A DNA stretch of 10,462 nucleotides, from the NCBI RefSeq assembly GCF_003333325.1, contig NZ_QOLC01000067.1:1-10462 (forward strand), in the 5' to 3' direction. The position numbers and the translations under genes were made by a program. Each line of letters starts with the position of its first letter. Position 1 is the stretch's first letter. Positions 1 to 5,799 of this stretch are shown here, in pieces. Under the pieces are notes generated by a model that saw only the letters and a program-made list of their open reading frames with translations, was not told the DNA's origin and did not search any database. The DNA comes from Candidatus Ulvibacter alkanivorans (GTDB lineage: Bacteria > Bacteroidota > Bacteroidia > Flavobacteriales > Flavobacteriaceae).

Positions 1-8
1 TTAAATGA

Positions 9-16
9 TATATTTG
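9..16 (+). promoter_or_regulatory. Candidate -7 promoter element for tsaE
   Basis: TATATTTG is an exact match to the Bacteroidota -7 consensus TAnnTTTG, ending 15 nt before the chosen tsaE start. The matching -33 element would lie outside the window, so this half-site is only suggestive. It could also fall inside the end of an upstream gene. Confidence 0.4.
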
Positions 17-31
17 GCTGAATTCAAAAAA

Positions 32-445
32 ATGGAGTTGACCTACACATTAACAGAGTTGTCCCAAGTAGCAGAGAAGGTATTAGCGAATGCTAAGAAC
101 CGCACACTCTTGTTTCATGGTGCGATGGGTGCCGGAAAAACTACAATGATTAAAGAACTAGCGAAGCAACTTGGTGTGACCGACACGATTACGAGTCCCA
201 CGTTTTCATTAGTAAATGAATATAAGCTAAGTGAAAAAAAGTTGTATCATTTTGATTTTTATAGAATAGACAGTGAGGATGAAGCGCTTGATATTGGTGT
301 AGAGGAGTATTTTGATTCGAACGATTGGATTTTTGTTGAGTGGCCGGAGAAGATACCTTCTTTATTGCCGGTAGAAAACACAAAGCTTCAACTAACGATA
401 AACCAAAACGGAAGTAGAACATTAAACATGGAGCCAGTGAAATAA
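32..445 (+). CDS. tsaE: tRNA threonylcarbamoyladenosine biosynthesis ATPase TsaE
   Basis: TsaE is the small P-loop ATPase that works with TsaB and TsaD in the cytoplasm to make t6A37 on ANN-decoding tRNAs. The 137-residue product shows a Walker A motif GAMGAGKT (about residues 30-37), the SPTF switch-like segment (55-58), HFDFYRI with Asp75, and VEWPE with Glu103, all hallmarks of the family, and it has normal length. An in-frame ATG at 5 would add nine residues. I chose 32 because the extra residues match nothing typical of the family, an exact -7 promoter element (9-16) lies inside that extension, and the ATG at 32 follows an A-rich leader. The family and function are known; the start is inferred. 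Confidence 0.95.
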   Translation: MELTYTLTELSQVAEKVLANAKNRTLLFHGAMGAGKTTMIKELAKQLGVTDTITSPTFSLVNEYKLSEKKLYHFDFYRIDSEDEALDIGVEEYFDSNDWIFVEWPEKIPSLLPVENTKLQLTINQNGSRTLNMEPVK

Positions 446-568
446 ATTGTAACGACACATACGAGATTTCAATAGATACTTTTAAATGTTTGCCCCAAAT
501 CGCATAGTTTTTAAGCAGGATTTTTTTGTCTAAAGGCTAACCTATAAAGATACGGCGAACTTTACTGA

Positions 569-625
569 AATACTTGTCTTTTTTCGTGCTAGGTTTGTAC
601 TATAAACCTCACAAAAACAAGTATT
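569..625. repeat. Nested inverted repeats around the lipoprotein promoter
   Basis: An outer perfect 9-bp inverted repeat (AATACTTGT at 569-577, ACAAGTATT at 617-625) ends directly against the ATG at 626. Nested inside it is a second dyad, AGGTTT (591-596) and AAACCT (604-609), which extends by one G-T and one A-T pair to an 8-pair stem with a 3-nt loop. The inner dyad covers the candidate -7 element at 590-597. It could be an operator or an RNA hairpin in the 5' leader; the role is inferred only. The rest of the 180-bp gap after tsaE (446-568) shows no gene and no clear terminator hairpin, only a T7 run near 521-527. Confidence 0.45.
590..597 (+). promoter_or_regulatory. Candidate -7 promoter element for the small lipoprotein gene
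   Basis: TAGGTTTG matches TAnnTTTG exactly and lies 28 nt before the ATG at 626, a good distance for a short leader. No convincing -33 TTTG sits at the usual 19-21 nt upstream, so only the -7 half is supported. Confidence 0.4.
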
Positions 626-766
626 ATGAAATTAACAAAATACCTATTGATCGTTGCAATTTTTGGAGCTGGATTATTTGTTTCTTGCACTCCGGAAAGC
701 ATAGAAGATGAACAAACAGAACAGCAAGTCAAAAGAGACCAAATCGTTACCCCACAAAACGGGTAG
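626..766 (+). CDS. Small lipoprotein, 46 residues, function unknown
   Basis: This reading frame encodes a 46-residue protein with a short basic start (MKLTKY), a hydrophobic stretch (about 7-19) and a lipobox-like VSC, placing the lipidated cysteine at residue 21. The mature part is only about 26 residues, acidic then mixed, ending TPQNG. Very small lipoproteins of this type, with an acidic segment followed by a short Lys/Asp and Pro-containing tail, are common in Flavobacteriaceae, but I know no function for them. A -7 element and dyads lie just upstream. The last 59 nt are shared, in a different frame, with the start of the next gene, so translation of the two may be coupled. The size is below common annotation cut-offs, but the lipobox and promoter context favour a real gene. 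Confidence 0.7.
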   Translation: MKLTKYLLIVAIFGAGLFVSCTPESIEDEQTEQQVKRDQIVTPQNG

Positions 767-1241
767 AAAAAATCTTTTTATAGGCGGAGTAATTGTATTG
801 TTAATCGCAATTACTCCCTTTTTATTTTATTCTTACAAGAATTTCCCAAACGATTCTCAAGTTTGGGAAAATTCTTTGTTTACTGTTAACACTGCTTTTG
901 GATCTATAAACACCTATATGTGGTTCTTAGTTGGAAAAGTAGTGCCTCTATATTTATTACTATTATGGTTTTTTACTTGTAAGCATTGGTGGCACTGGAT
1001 TATTTTAGTGCCTATAGCGATGTATGCTTTCCAGCTTTGGGGCATTCTAAATGAAAGTCAAGGATTAGACGAATTAGAGATTTATTACATTTTACCGTTA
1101 ATGCTAGTTATTATTCCAGCAGTTTATTTGATAAGGGCTAAATTATTTAATAAAATGCGCTTAGATGATTTAGATAGCTTCGAAAGAGATCTTATGGAGA
1201 AAAAAACCATCTGGCAACAGGTCAAAGAACTTTTCCGATAA
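708..1241 (+). CDS. Four-helix inner-membrane protein, function unknown
   Basis: The 177-residue product has a 20-residue basic N-terminus, then four hydrophobic segments at about 23-43, 72-90, 94-114 and 125-143, and a charged cytoplasmic-type C-terminal tail rich in Asp, Glu and Lys. A Trp-rich stretch FFTCKHWWHWIIL links helices 2 and 3. It resembles a conserved hypothetical membrane protein that I recall beside ald in flavobacteria; no enzymatic motif is visible. The start at 708 lies inside the preceding lipoprotein gene, overlapping it by 59 nt in another frame. It is the only ATG before the first helix, and the next in-frame Met (residue 71) would remove that helix. The overlap suggests translational coupling with the lipoprotein. 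Confidence 0.8.
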   Translation: MNKQNSKSKETKSLPHKTGRKNLFIGGVIVLLIAITPFLFYSYKNFPNDSQVWENSLFTVNTAFGSINTYMWFLVGKVVPLYLLLLWFFTCKHWWHWIILVPIAMYAFQLWGILNESQGLDELEIYYILPLMLVIIPAVYLIRAKLFNKMRLDDLDSFERDLMEKKTIWQQVKELFR

Positions 1242-1270
1242 TCAGACTTCGTTATTTTTCTTTATTTATG

Positions 1271-1293
1271 TAACTTGGTGCTACTAACCGAGT
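1271..1293 (+). promoter_or_regulatory. Candidate promoter and leader hairpin before ald
   Basis: TAACTTGG (1271-1278) differs from TAnnTTTG at one base and has a TTCG (1248-1251, one off TTTG) 19 nt upstream. The same bases begin a 7-pair dyad, ACTTGGT (1273-1279) and ACCGAGT (1287-1293), with one G-T pair and a 7-nt loop, ending 4 nt before the ald ATG. If transcribed, the hairpin would crowd the ribosome site; as DNA it could be an operator. Both readings are inference. Confidence 0.3.
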
Positions 1294-1297
1294 ACTC

Positions 1298-2497
1298 ATG
1301 ACAAAACCTAGCTCGCCTTTTACTAAAGCACAATTGCTTCCACAAGAAGAAACCCTAGAAATCTCAAAGCAAAAAGGGGATCTTTTTATTGGGCTTCCTA
1401 AAGAAATTTACTTTCAGGAGAAACGAATATGTCTTACGCCAGATGCAGTTGCAGCTATGGTTGCAAACGGTCATAGAGTTCTTATGGAAAAAGGAGCCGG
1501 TGAGGAAGCTGGATTTAGTGATACCGATTATAACGAGGCAGGTGCTAAACTAACCAAAGACACTAAAAAAGTCTTTGAATGTCCTATCGTACTCAAGGTC
1601 GAACCCCCGACCTTGGAGGAACTTAGCTTAATGAAACCTAAATCGGTACTCATTTCAGCATTACAGTTAAAAACGCGGAAAAAAGAATACTTCGAAGCCC
1701 TTTCAAAAAAAAAGATTACAGCACTTGCGTTTGAATTTATTAAAGATGAAGATCACAGCTATCCCGCTGTAAAAGCATTAAGCGAGATCGCAGGGACCGC
1801 GTCTGTGCTAATTGCTGCCGAATTAATGGTAAATGCCGAAAAAGGAAATGGTTTGCTGTTTGGAAACATTAGCGGGGTTCCGCCTATTGAAGTTGTGGTT
1901 ATTGGAGCAGGAACTGTTGGACAATTTGCGGTACGATCGGCACTCGGACTAGGCGCCAATGTAAAAGTTTTTGACAGTTCTATAACAAAACTTAGAAACT
2001 TACAATCAAATGTAGGTTGCACTTTATACACCTCGACGATACAGCCAAAGAATCTTATGAAAGCGCTTAGGCGGTGTGATGTCGCAATAGGTGCTGTAAG
2101 AGGGAATAATCGATCACCGGTCATAGTAACTAAGACAATGGTTGAAAACATGAAGAAAGGTGCTGTTATTATTGATGTGAGCGTAGATATGGGCGGTTGT
2201 TTTGAAACGACCGAAATGACCTCTCACGATAAGCCCACTCGTATTAAATATGATGTAATACACTATGGTGTGCCCAATATTCCTGCTCGCTATCCAAAAA
2301 CAGCTTCTATTTCAATTAGTAACATATTTACGCCTTATCTGCTTGAGATCGCCGAATGTGGCGGTTTGGAAAATGCGATCCGTTTTGACAATGGATTGCG
2401 AAACGGTTTGTACTTTTACCGCGGCATATTAACCAACAAAGCAGTTTCAGATTGGTTCGATATGTCCTACAGCGATATTAACCTGCTTATTTTTTAA
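1298..2497 (+). CDS. ald: Alanine dehydrogenase family protein (NAD-dependent)
   Basis: Members interconvert L-alanine with pyruvate plus ammonia using NAD(H) in the cytoplasm. The 399-residue product has the AlaDH/PNT N-terminal domain (PKEIYFQEKR, Arg43; LKVEPP, Lys100; ALAFEF, Glu146) and a Rossmann nucleotide-binding motif GAGTVG (203-208), followed by IDVSVDMGGCFE with Asp297 and the PNIPARYPKTAS segment. Arg43, Lys100, Glu146 and Asp297 fit the substrate and catalytic residues known from structures of the family. The position of the catalytic His (LHL in classical enzymes) reads ALQLK, with Gln123, so activity or substrate may differ. The first 28 residues are an extension relative to classical enzymes of about 370 residues. 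The next gene starts two bases after the stop, implying cotranscription. Confidence 0.88.
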   Translation: MTKPSSPFTKAQLLPQEETLEISKQKGDLFIGLPKEIYFQEKRICLTPDAVAAMVANGHRVLMEKGAGEEAGFSDTDYNEAGAKLTKDTKKVFECPIVLKVEPPTLEELSLMKPKSVLISALQLKTRKKEYFEALSKKKITALAFEFIKDEDHSYPAVKALSEIAGTASVLIAAELMVNAEKGNGLLFGNISGVPPIEVVVIGAGTVGQFAVRSALGLGANVKVFDSSITKLRNLQSNVGCTLYTSTIQPKNLMKALRRCDVAIGAVRGNNRSPVIVTKTMVENMKKGAVIIDVSVDMGGCFETTEMTSHDKPTRIKYDVIHYGVPNIPARYPKTASISISNIFTPYLLEIAECGGLENAIRFDNGLRNGLYFYRGILTNKAVSDWFDMSYSDINLLIF

Positions 2498-2499
2498 GA

Positions 2500-2877
2500 A
2501 TGAAACTCATACACCGAATTGCCTACTATTTAGGCGGTTTTATTATTGGAATTATTATTCTACTATTTTTTCTCGGCGGAAAGAAAGCGTCCTGCGATTA
2601 TAGTCCAAACGCTCGTACTTTAAAAAACATACGACTGAAAGAACGATCGTTTTCTTCAGAAGCACTTATGTCACTCAGAACTATTCAATTAGACACTTCT
2701 GCTATTTCGCAATTACTAATAGACGGTAATGTACTTTTTTCTGAAAGCAATACTGACCTTGATTCCTGCAAGCAATATGTAATTGAAGGTGTAGTGCAAA
2801 CGCAAAATTTGAGAATCCGTTTTGAGAACTGTAAAACCAAGGCTACATTGCTTAGCGTCGACACCAACTCTAATTAA
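2500..2877 (+). CDS. Small membrane-anchored protein, DUF4258-like
   Basis: The 125-residue product begins with a single hydrophobic helix (about 8-26, GG-rich) and continues as a soluble domain. The pattern from residue 38 onward (ARTLKNIRLKERSFSSEALM, then a Ser/Asp-rich turn, C90-KQYVIEG, LRIRFENC and a closing strand) resembles the DUF4258 fold from memory; this is a resemblance, not a search result. The protein is probably anchored in the inner membrane with the domain outside or inside undetermined. It starts two nucleotides after the ald stop, so it is almost certainly in the ald operon. Its stop overlaps the stop of the opposite-strand regulator gene in the shared bases TTAA. No function is known to me. 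Confidence 0.8.
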   Translation: MKLIHRIAYYLGGFIIGIIILLFFLGGKKASCDYSPNARTLKNIRLKERSFSSEALMSLRTIQLDTSAISQLLIDGNVLFSESNTDLDSCKQYVIEGVVQTQNLRIRFENCKTKATLLSVDTNSN

Positions 2878-4604
2878 AGCCCCTCATTCTTTTTGTTCAG
2901 CTTTTTGATATAGTACGACGGATAAATACCGTGACTTTTATAGAATGCTTTTGAAAACGATTCTGCGCTTCTAAAACCGCAATCTTCAGCGATTGCCTTA
3001 ATAGTAAATCGTCGAAATTGCCTATTAGTCCGAAGTTCTTCAGCCGCATAATCCACTCGCAGATCATTAATATACTGTGGAAAACTCTTTTCCATTTTGA
3101 GATTAATAACTTTCGATAAGTAATTAGAATTCGTGCCAAAAGTCTTTGCCAGCTTTGTAAGAGAGATGTTTTGAGAAAGATACTCTTGTTTAGATTCAAA
3201 TTGTTCTAAGCTTGTAAGGATATCGCTTATAATTGAAGTAGATATTGAAGTAACTACGTCTTGACTCGTTATATCAGTTTTAGGCTTCGTTTGTTTAGCG
3301 ATCAAATTTTCATACCGTTGTTTATAAGTCCTTTGTCTACCATAATAAAACAAAAAAGCAGTAAGACTTAATATGGCGACCAATAAATACCAATATGACA
3401 TCGATTTTGTGGTTCTTTGCTTCTTTTCGAGCCGGGCAATTAGTTCTTCCTTCTCCCTAAGAAGTTCTGGTGTTTCTAAATTGTTCTTAATCCTTGAATC
3501 AATATACCTTAAATTATTTCTAAATATACTATCAGTATAAATCAATTTATTTAAATAAACTATTTGTTTTTTAAAGTCATTCTTTTTTTTGTAAAAATTA
3601 TAAAGCTCGATAAATAATTCTGTTTGAACAGGCAATATTTCCTTAGTTAATTCATATAGTGAATCAGCCTTTTTCAAATACTCAAAGCCTTTAGATTCTT
3701 GACCTAATTTATTATATGATAGTCCAATATACAAGTAATCGTTCATAATTGAATTTTCACTTTTAAATTTACTATTCGAAAGTGATTCTTCTAATTTGTC
3801 AATTGATAAATCATAATTCTTTAAATAATATTCTATCTCTCCTGCTCTAGCTAAATATTTATAATAGTTGTCGAAGTCTCCAGATTTTCTACATTCAGTT
3901 AGAACCTCTTTTACATTATACCTCGCTGAATCAAATTTCTGCGTATAGATATAGGACACAGTGATCAGGTCTTTTGCAATTAATTTGTCTTTTCGTAAGC
4001 TTTCGAGGTACTCCCCAGGGATTGACTTTATGGAAGGTCTAACATATTCGTTGTACGCTGATTCATAGTCTATTGAATTTAAAAAATCATAATACAATTT
4101 ACTTAATTTCAATCCTTCTCTCGGATCTCCCCAAATAATTTTCGTTTCTATAATATTTCGGCGTATAAATAATTGAAAAAACACATTTTTATTTTTTACA
4201 GAATATTCATATGCTTTGAGCAAATTAGAAGTACATTTATCAAACTCATAATTATTACAATATAATGCTCCTTTAATAATATAACCCATTGTGGGATAAG
4301 TCTTATGATTCAGATGTTCAGTGAGTTGAATAAGACTGTCGGCGAATAATATATTCTTCTTTAAATGAAAAATCCTAGCTAATCGATCATAACCTCGAGC
4401 CATTTTTATGGTATCTTCTTGTGCTCTAGCTCGATTTAGATAGGTACGCGCGACTTTCTCTGCTTTTATCGAATCGGTAAACACCTGGTTAAACAATTCG
4501 AGCAGTTCTTCATCTTGTAAAGCAGCTAAATTTTCTTTACTAACATCTTGCGCACACAATGATGTGGCGATCAAAATGCACAATAAAAAAGTTAAGGTCT
4601 TCAT
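2874..4604 (-). CDS. TPR-containing transmembrane AraC-family regulator
   Basis: The 576-residue product has a signal-peptide-like N-terminus (1-18, ending LCAQD), a long helical region with TPR-like repeats (about 25-375), a coiled-coil-like stretch rich in Glu, Lys and Arg (380-398), one transmembrane helix (about 402-420) and a C-terminal AraC-type DNA-binding domain (about 478-570). The two helix-turn-helix units are visible around SLTKLAKTFGTNSNYLSKVI (481-500) and IKAIAEDCGFRSAESFSKAF (535-554). This layout, known in Bacteroidota, places a periplasmic TPR sensor on one side of the membrane and the DNA-binding domain in the cytoplasm. No kinase or receiver domain is present, so it would signal directly. 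Targets and ligand are unknown; the exported-protein cluster on its other side is a candidate. The TPR part is markedly more AT-rich than the HTH part, as expected for a faster-evolving sensor. Confidence 0.88.
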   Translation of the reverse strand: MKTLTFLLCILIATSLCAQDVSKENLAALQDEELLELFNQVFTDSIKAEKVARTYLNRARAQEDTIKMARGYDRLARIFHLKKNILFADSLIQLTEHLNHKTYPTMGYIIKGALYCNNYEFDKCTSNLLKAYEYSVKNKNVFFQLFIRRNIIETKIIWGDPREGLKLSKLYYDFLNSIDYESAYNEYVRPSIKSIPGEYLESLRKDKLIAKDLITVSYIYTQKFDSARYNVKEVLTECRKSGDFDNYYKYLARAGEIEYYLKNYDLSIDKLEESLSNSKFKSENSIMNDYLYIGLSYNKLGQESKGFEYLKKADSLYELTKEILPVQTELFIELYNFYKKKNDFKKQIVYLNKLIYTDSIFRNNLRYIDSRIKNNLETPELLREKEELIARLEKKQRTTKSMSYWYLLVAILSLTAFLFYYGRQRTYKQRYENLIAKQTKPKTDITSQDVVTSISTSIISDILTSLEQFESKQEYLSQNISLTKLAKTFGTNSNYLSKVINLKMEKSFPQYINDLRVDYAAEELRTNRQFRRFTIKAIAEDCGFRSAESFSKAFYKSHGIYPSYYIKKLNKKNEGL

Positions 4605-4684
4605 AAACCGGATGTTGTTTTTTAAAACTACTAAAAAATGTTGGTTGCTTGTCTAAAATCCAAGGTTTTACAGCTGTGTCGAAC

Positions 4685-4698
4685 CTTACAAATGTAAG
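4685..4698. promoter_or_regulatory. Palindrome overlapping a candidate promoter of the regulator gene
   Basis: CTTACA-AA-TGTAAG is a perfect 6+6 inverted repeat with a 2-bp centre. On the minus strand its bases 4696 to 4689 read TACATTTG, an exact TAnnTTTG -7 element, about 85 bp before the regulator's start. An operator here would block transcription of the regulator, so autoregulation is possible. No good -33 element was found at the expected spacing, so the promoter call is weak while the palindrome itself is plain. Confidence 0.45.
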
Positions 4699-4802
4699 TT
4701 ACTTTTTATCAAGTAGTTAGCGATGTTTGTGTAGCCCAAAATTCATAAATACAGACTTGTAATTCACGAATAGCGAGCAAGTTAGCTTGCAGAATACGGA
4801 AA

Positions 4803-4918
4803 TTCACTTCAAATTTGGGTTGTGAGATTTATAGAAGCAACCGAGGATTTTTTTATCAAATTAACTGGGGAGTTGAAGTGAAGGAAGGTCTGTAGGTTGC
4901 TTCAAAATCACTTCAATT
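4803..4918. repeat. Interleaved inverted repeats, possible pseudoknot or switch
   Basis: Three perfect complementarities are seen. Arm A TTCACTTCAA (4803-4812) pairs with A' TTGAAGTGAA (4873-4882). Arm B GAAGCAACC (4834-4842) pairs with B' GGTTGCTTC (4895-4903). A third arm A'' TCACTTCAA (4908-4916) also pairs with A', extended to 4871 and 4918 by one G-T and one A-T pair. The order A-B-A'-B'-A'' means A:A' with B:B' interlock as a pseudoknot, and A:A' and A':A'' exclude each other. The candidate terminator follows 50 nt downstream. No known RNA family was recognised. Confidence 0.5.
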
Positions 4919-4962
4919 AGTACGAATCAAAACCATCTAAAGTGACACAGCAACAATTAGCC

Positions 4963-5006
4963 AAAAAAGAGAAAGCCTCTACAAGGTAGAAGCTCTCACC
5001 GTTTTT
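4963..5006. terminator. Terminator-like hairpin, possibly bidirectional
   Basis: The stem pairs GAG-AGC-TCTAC (4969-4982, with an AA bulge and one C-A mismatch) with GTAGA-GCT-CTC (4986-4997) around an AAG loop. It is flanked by A6 (4963-4968) on the left and T5 (5002-5006) on the right. On the minus strand six T follow the stem directly, a good intrinsic terminator; on the plus strand T5 follows after four bases. No annotated gene needs a terminator here in either direction, so an unannotated transcript, or attenuation of a long leader of the minus-strand regulator, is implied. Confidence 0.5.
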
Positions 5007-5055
5007 CTAAATTCGAAATAAACTCGTGTTTATCTCAAGGACAAGATACAATTTT

Positions 5056-5105
5056 TTTGATTAGTGGGACACGGATTTATTTTAAGAGTGTTTGCTAGCA
5101 CACTC
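5056..5105 (+). promoter_or_regulatory. Weak promoter candidate and leader hairpin before the exported-protein cluster
   Basis: A TTTG (5056-5059) lies 18 nt before TATTTTAA (5078-5085), which matches the -7 consensus at only TA and the first two T. If used, the transcript would start near 5092 and overlap the GAGTGT/ACACTC hairpin (5086-5105, loop 8 nt, with a GCTAGC palindrome in it). The distance to the ATG at 5162 fits a leader of about 70 nt. This is the best candidate seen, but it is weak. Confidence 0.25.
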
Positions 5106-5161
5106 AAAAACAGCCGCGGAAGCCGAAAAGCGTAAGAGTAGGCCAATCTAAAACTATAATT

Positions 5162-5740
5162 ATGAAAGCATTATACAAAACAATGTTGCTCTGCACCTTT
5201 CTTTTCTTATCGGTAGGAGCACATCAAGTTACTGCACAGTCTAACGATTTTGAGCCTACAAAAGCCGAAGTGAAGACAGCGTTAAATCACGCCTTTGCCG
5301 ATTTTGTAGAAGCTGTAAGGCCTTACTATACAGTAGGCCAGAGCTATAATCAATTTAAACGTTCGCTATTGTTAGGAAGTGCAAGTTCTAGAGCAAGCCT
5401 CCCAAATGTCCCACAGCAAGGTGAAAAAATGCTAGAAAAAGCATATAACTATTTGAAATCCGGCTATTCTATAAACAGAATTAAGAAAGAGCAGAACTAT
5501 ACTACTATGGGTAACGCTATTCTATACGTTAATCAACAAGCTCAAGAGCGAAATAGAGATTATATTGAAATGGAACCAATCTTATTTGGTGAAAACTCTA
5601 CATTTCCAACGAACAACCTTAGAGAAGGTCGCTGTAAATGGTGGCAATTATGGTGTCACTTAGAATCTGTATTTGGCCCAGAAGGGGGACAGATACTTTC
5701 AGCTATAATTGGAGTCATAATTGCCATTATAATTCCTTAA
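5162..5740 (+). CDS. Exported protein with C-terminal hydrophobic tail, function unknown
   Basis: The 192-residue product has a clear signal peptide (1-25, ending VTAQ). A helical, mostly polar body (27-155) is followed by a short Cys/Trp-rich patch CKWWQLWCH with Cys158 and Cys165, then FGPEGG, and a strongly hydrophobic final helix (177-191) ending in Pro. The tail could anchor the protein in a membrane after export, or be released after the Gly-Gly. I do not recognise the family by name, though a Cys-Lys-Trp-Trp motif before a hydrophobic tail seems to recur in Bacteroidota hypothetical proteins. It is the first of four exported-protein genes in a row, and a strong 13-bp hairpin separates it from the next. 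Confidence 0.75.
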   Translation: MKALYKTMLLCTFLFLSVGAHQVTAQSNDFEPTKAEVKTALNHAFADFVEAVRPYYTVGQSYNQFKRSLLLGSASSRASLPNVPQQGEKMLEKAYNYLKSGYSINRIKKEQNYTTMGNAILYVNQQAQERNRDYIEMEPILFGENSTFPTNNLREGRCKWWQLWCHLESVFGPEGGQILSAIIGVIIAIIIP

Positions 5741-5754
5741 ATTTAATACTAACT

Positions 5755-5785
5755 ACCGCATAGATATGTTAAATATTTATGCGGT
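5755..5785 (+). terminator. Intercistronic 13-bp hairpin
   Basis: ACCGCATAGATAT (5755-5767) pairs with ATATTTATGCGGT (5773-5785) around a 5-nt loop GTTAA, with one G-T pair. It lies between the stop at 5740 and the ATG at 5800. No T-run follows (TTAAAT), so it is either a leaky terminator or an mRNA-stabilising or processing hairpin that lowers expression of the downstream genes relative to the first. It covers an alternative upstream ATG at 5779, which argues against that start. Confidence 0.5.
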
Positions 5786-5799
5786 TAAATCTCATAATT

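Larger units (their letters stand above)
4605..5161. other. 557-bp intergenic region with no protein gene
   Basis: This spacer separates the minus-strand regulator from the exported-protein cluster. No convincing reading frame was found on either strand. It is rich in structure: a palindrome at 4685-4698, interleaved inverted repeats at 4803-4918, a terminator-like hairpin at 4969-4997, a perfect 6-bp hairpin with a 4-nt loop at 5018-5033 (ATAAAC/GTTTAT), and a 6-bp hairpin at 5086-5105 (GAGTGT/ACACTC). A smaller stem GCAAG/CTTGC lies at 4777-4790. The density of dyads is what one expects of a structured RNA or a multi-site control region. Confidence 0.6.

Noticed and set aside
626..1241. The lipoprotein and membrane protein as one frameshifted gene
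   Set aside because: The lipoprotein frame ends in a coherent short tail and the membrane protein has its own ATG with a basic N-terminus before the first helix; a lipidated start fused to a four-helix protein would be odd.
1759..2151. A 130-codon minus-strand open frame inside ald
   Set aside because: It lies wholly inside a well-supported gene and encodes no recognisable protein.
4638..4697. A 19-codon plus-strand frame starting MLVAC, reminiscent of a lipobox
   Set aside because: Too short, no hydrophobic signal of normal length, and it overlaps the candidate regulator promoter.
4834..4903. A tRNA-like element, since 70 nt are closed by a 9-bp stem
   Set aside because: No D-loop, anticodon stem or T-loop consensus and no CCA; the size match is coincidental.
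5687..5740. A double-glycine bacteriocin leader at the end of the 192-residue exported protein
   Set aside because: Leaders of that type are short and N-terminal; here a Sec signal is present and the Gly-Gly is near the C-terminus, with no peptidase-transporter gene nearby.
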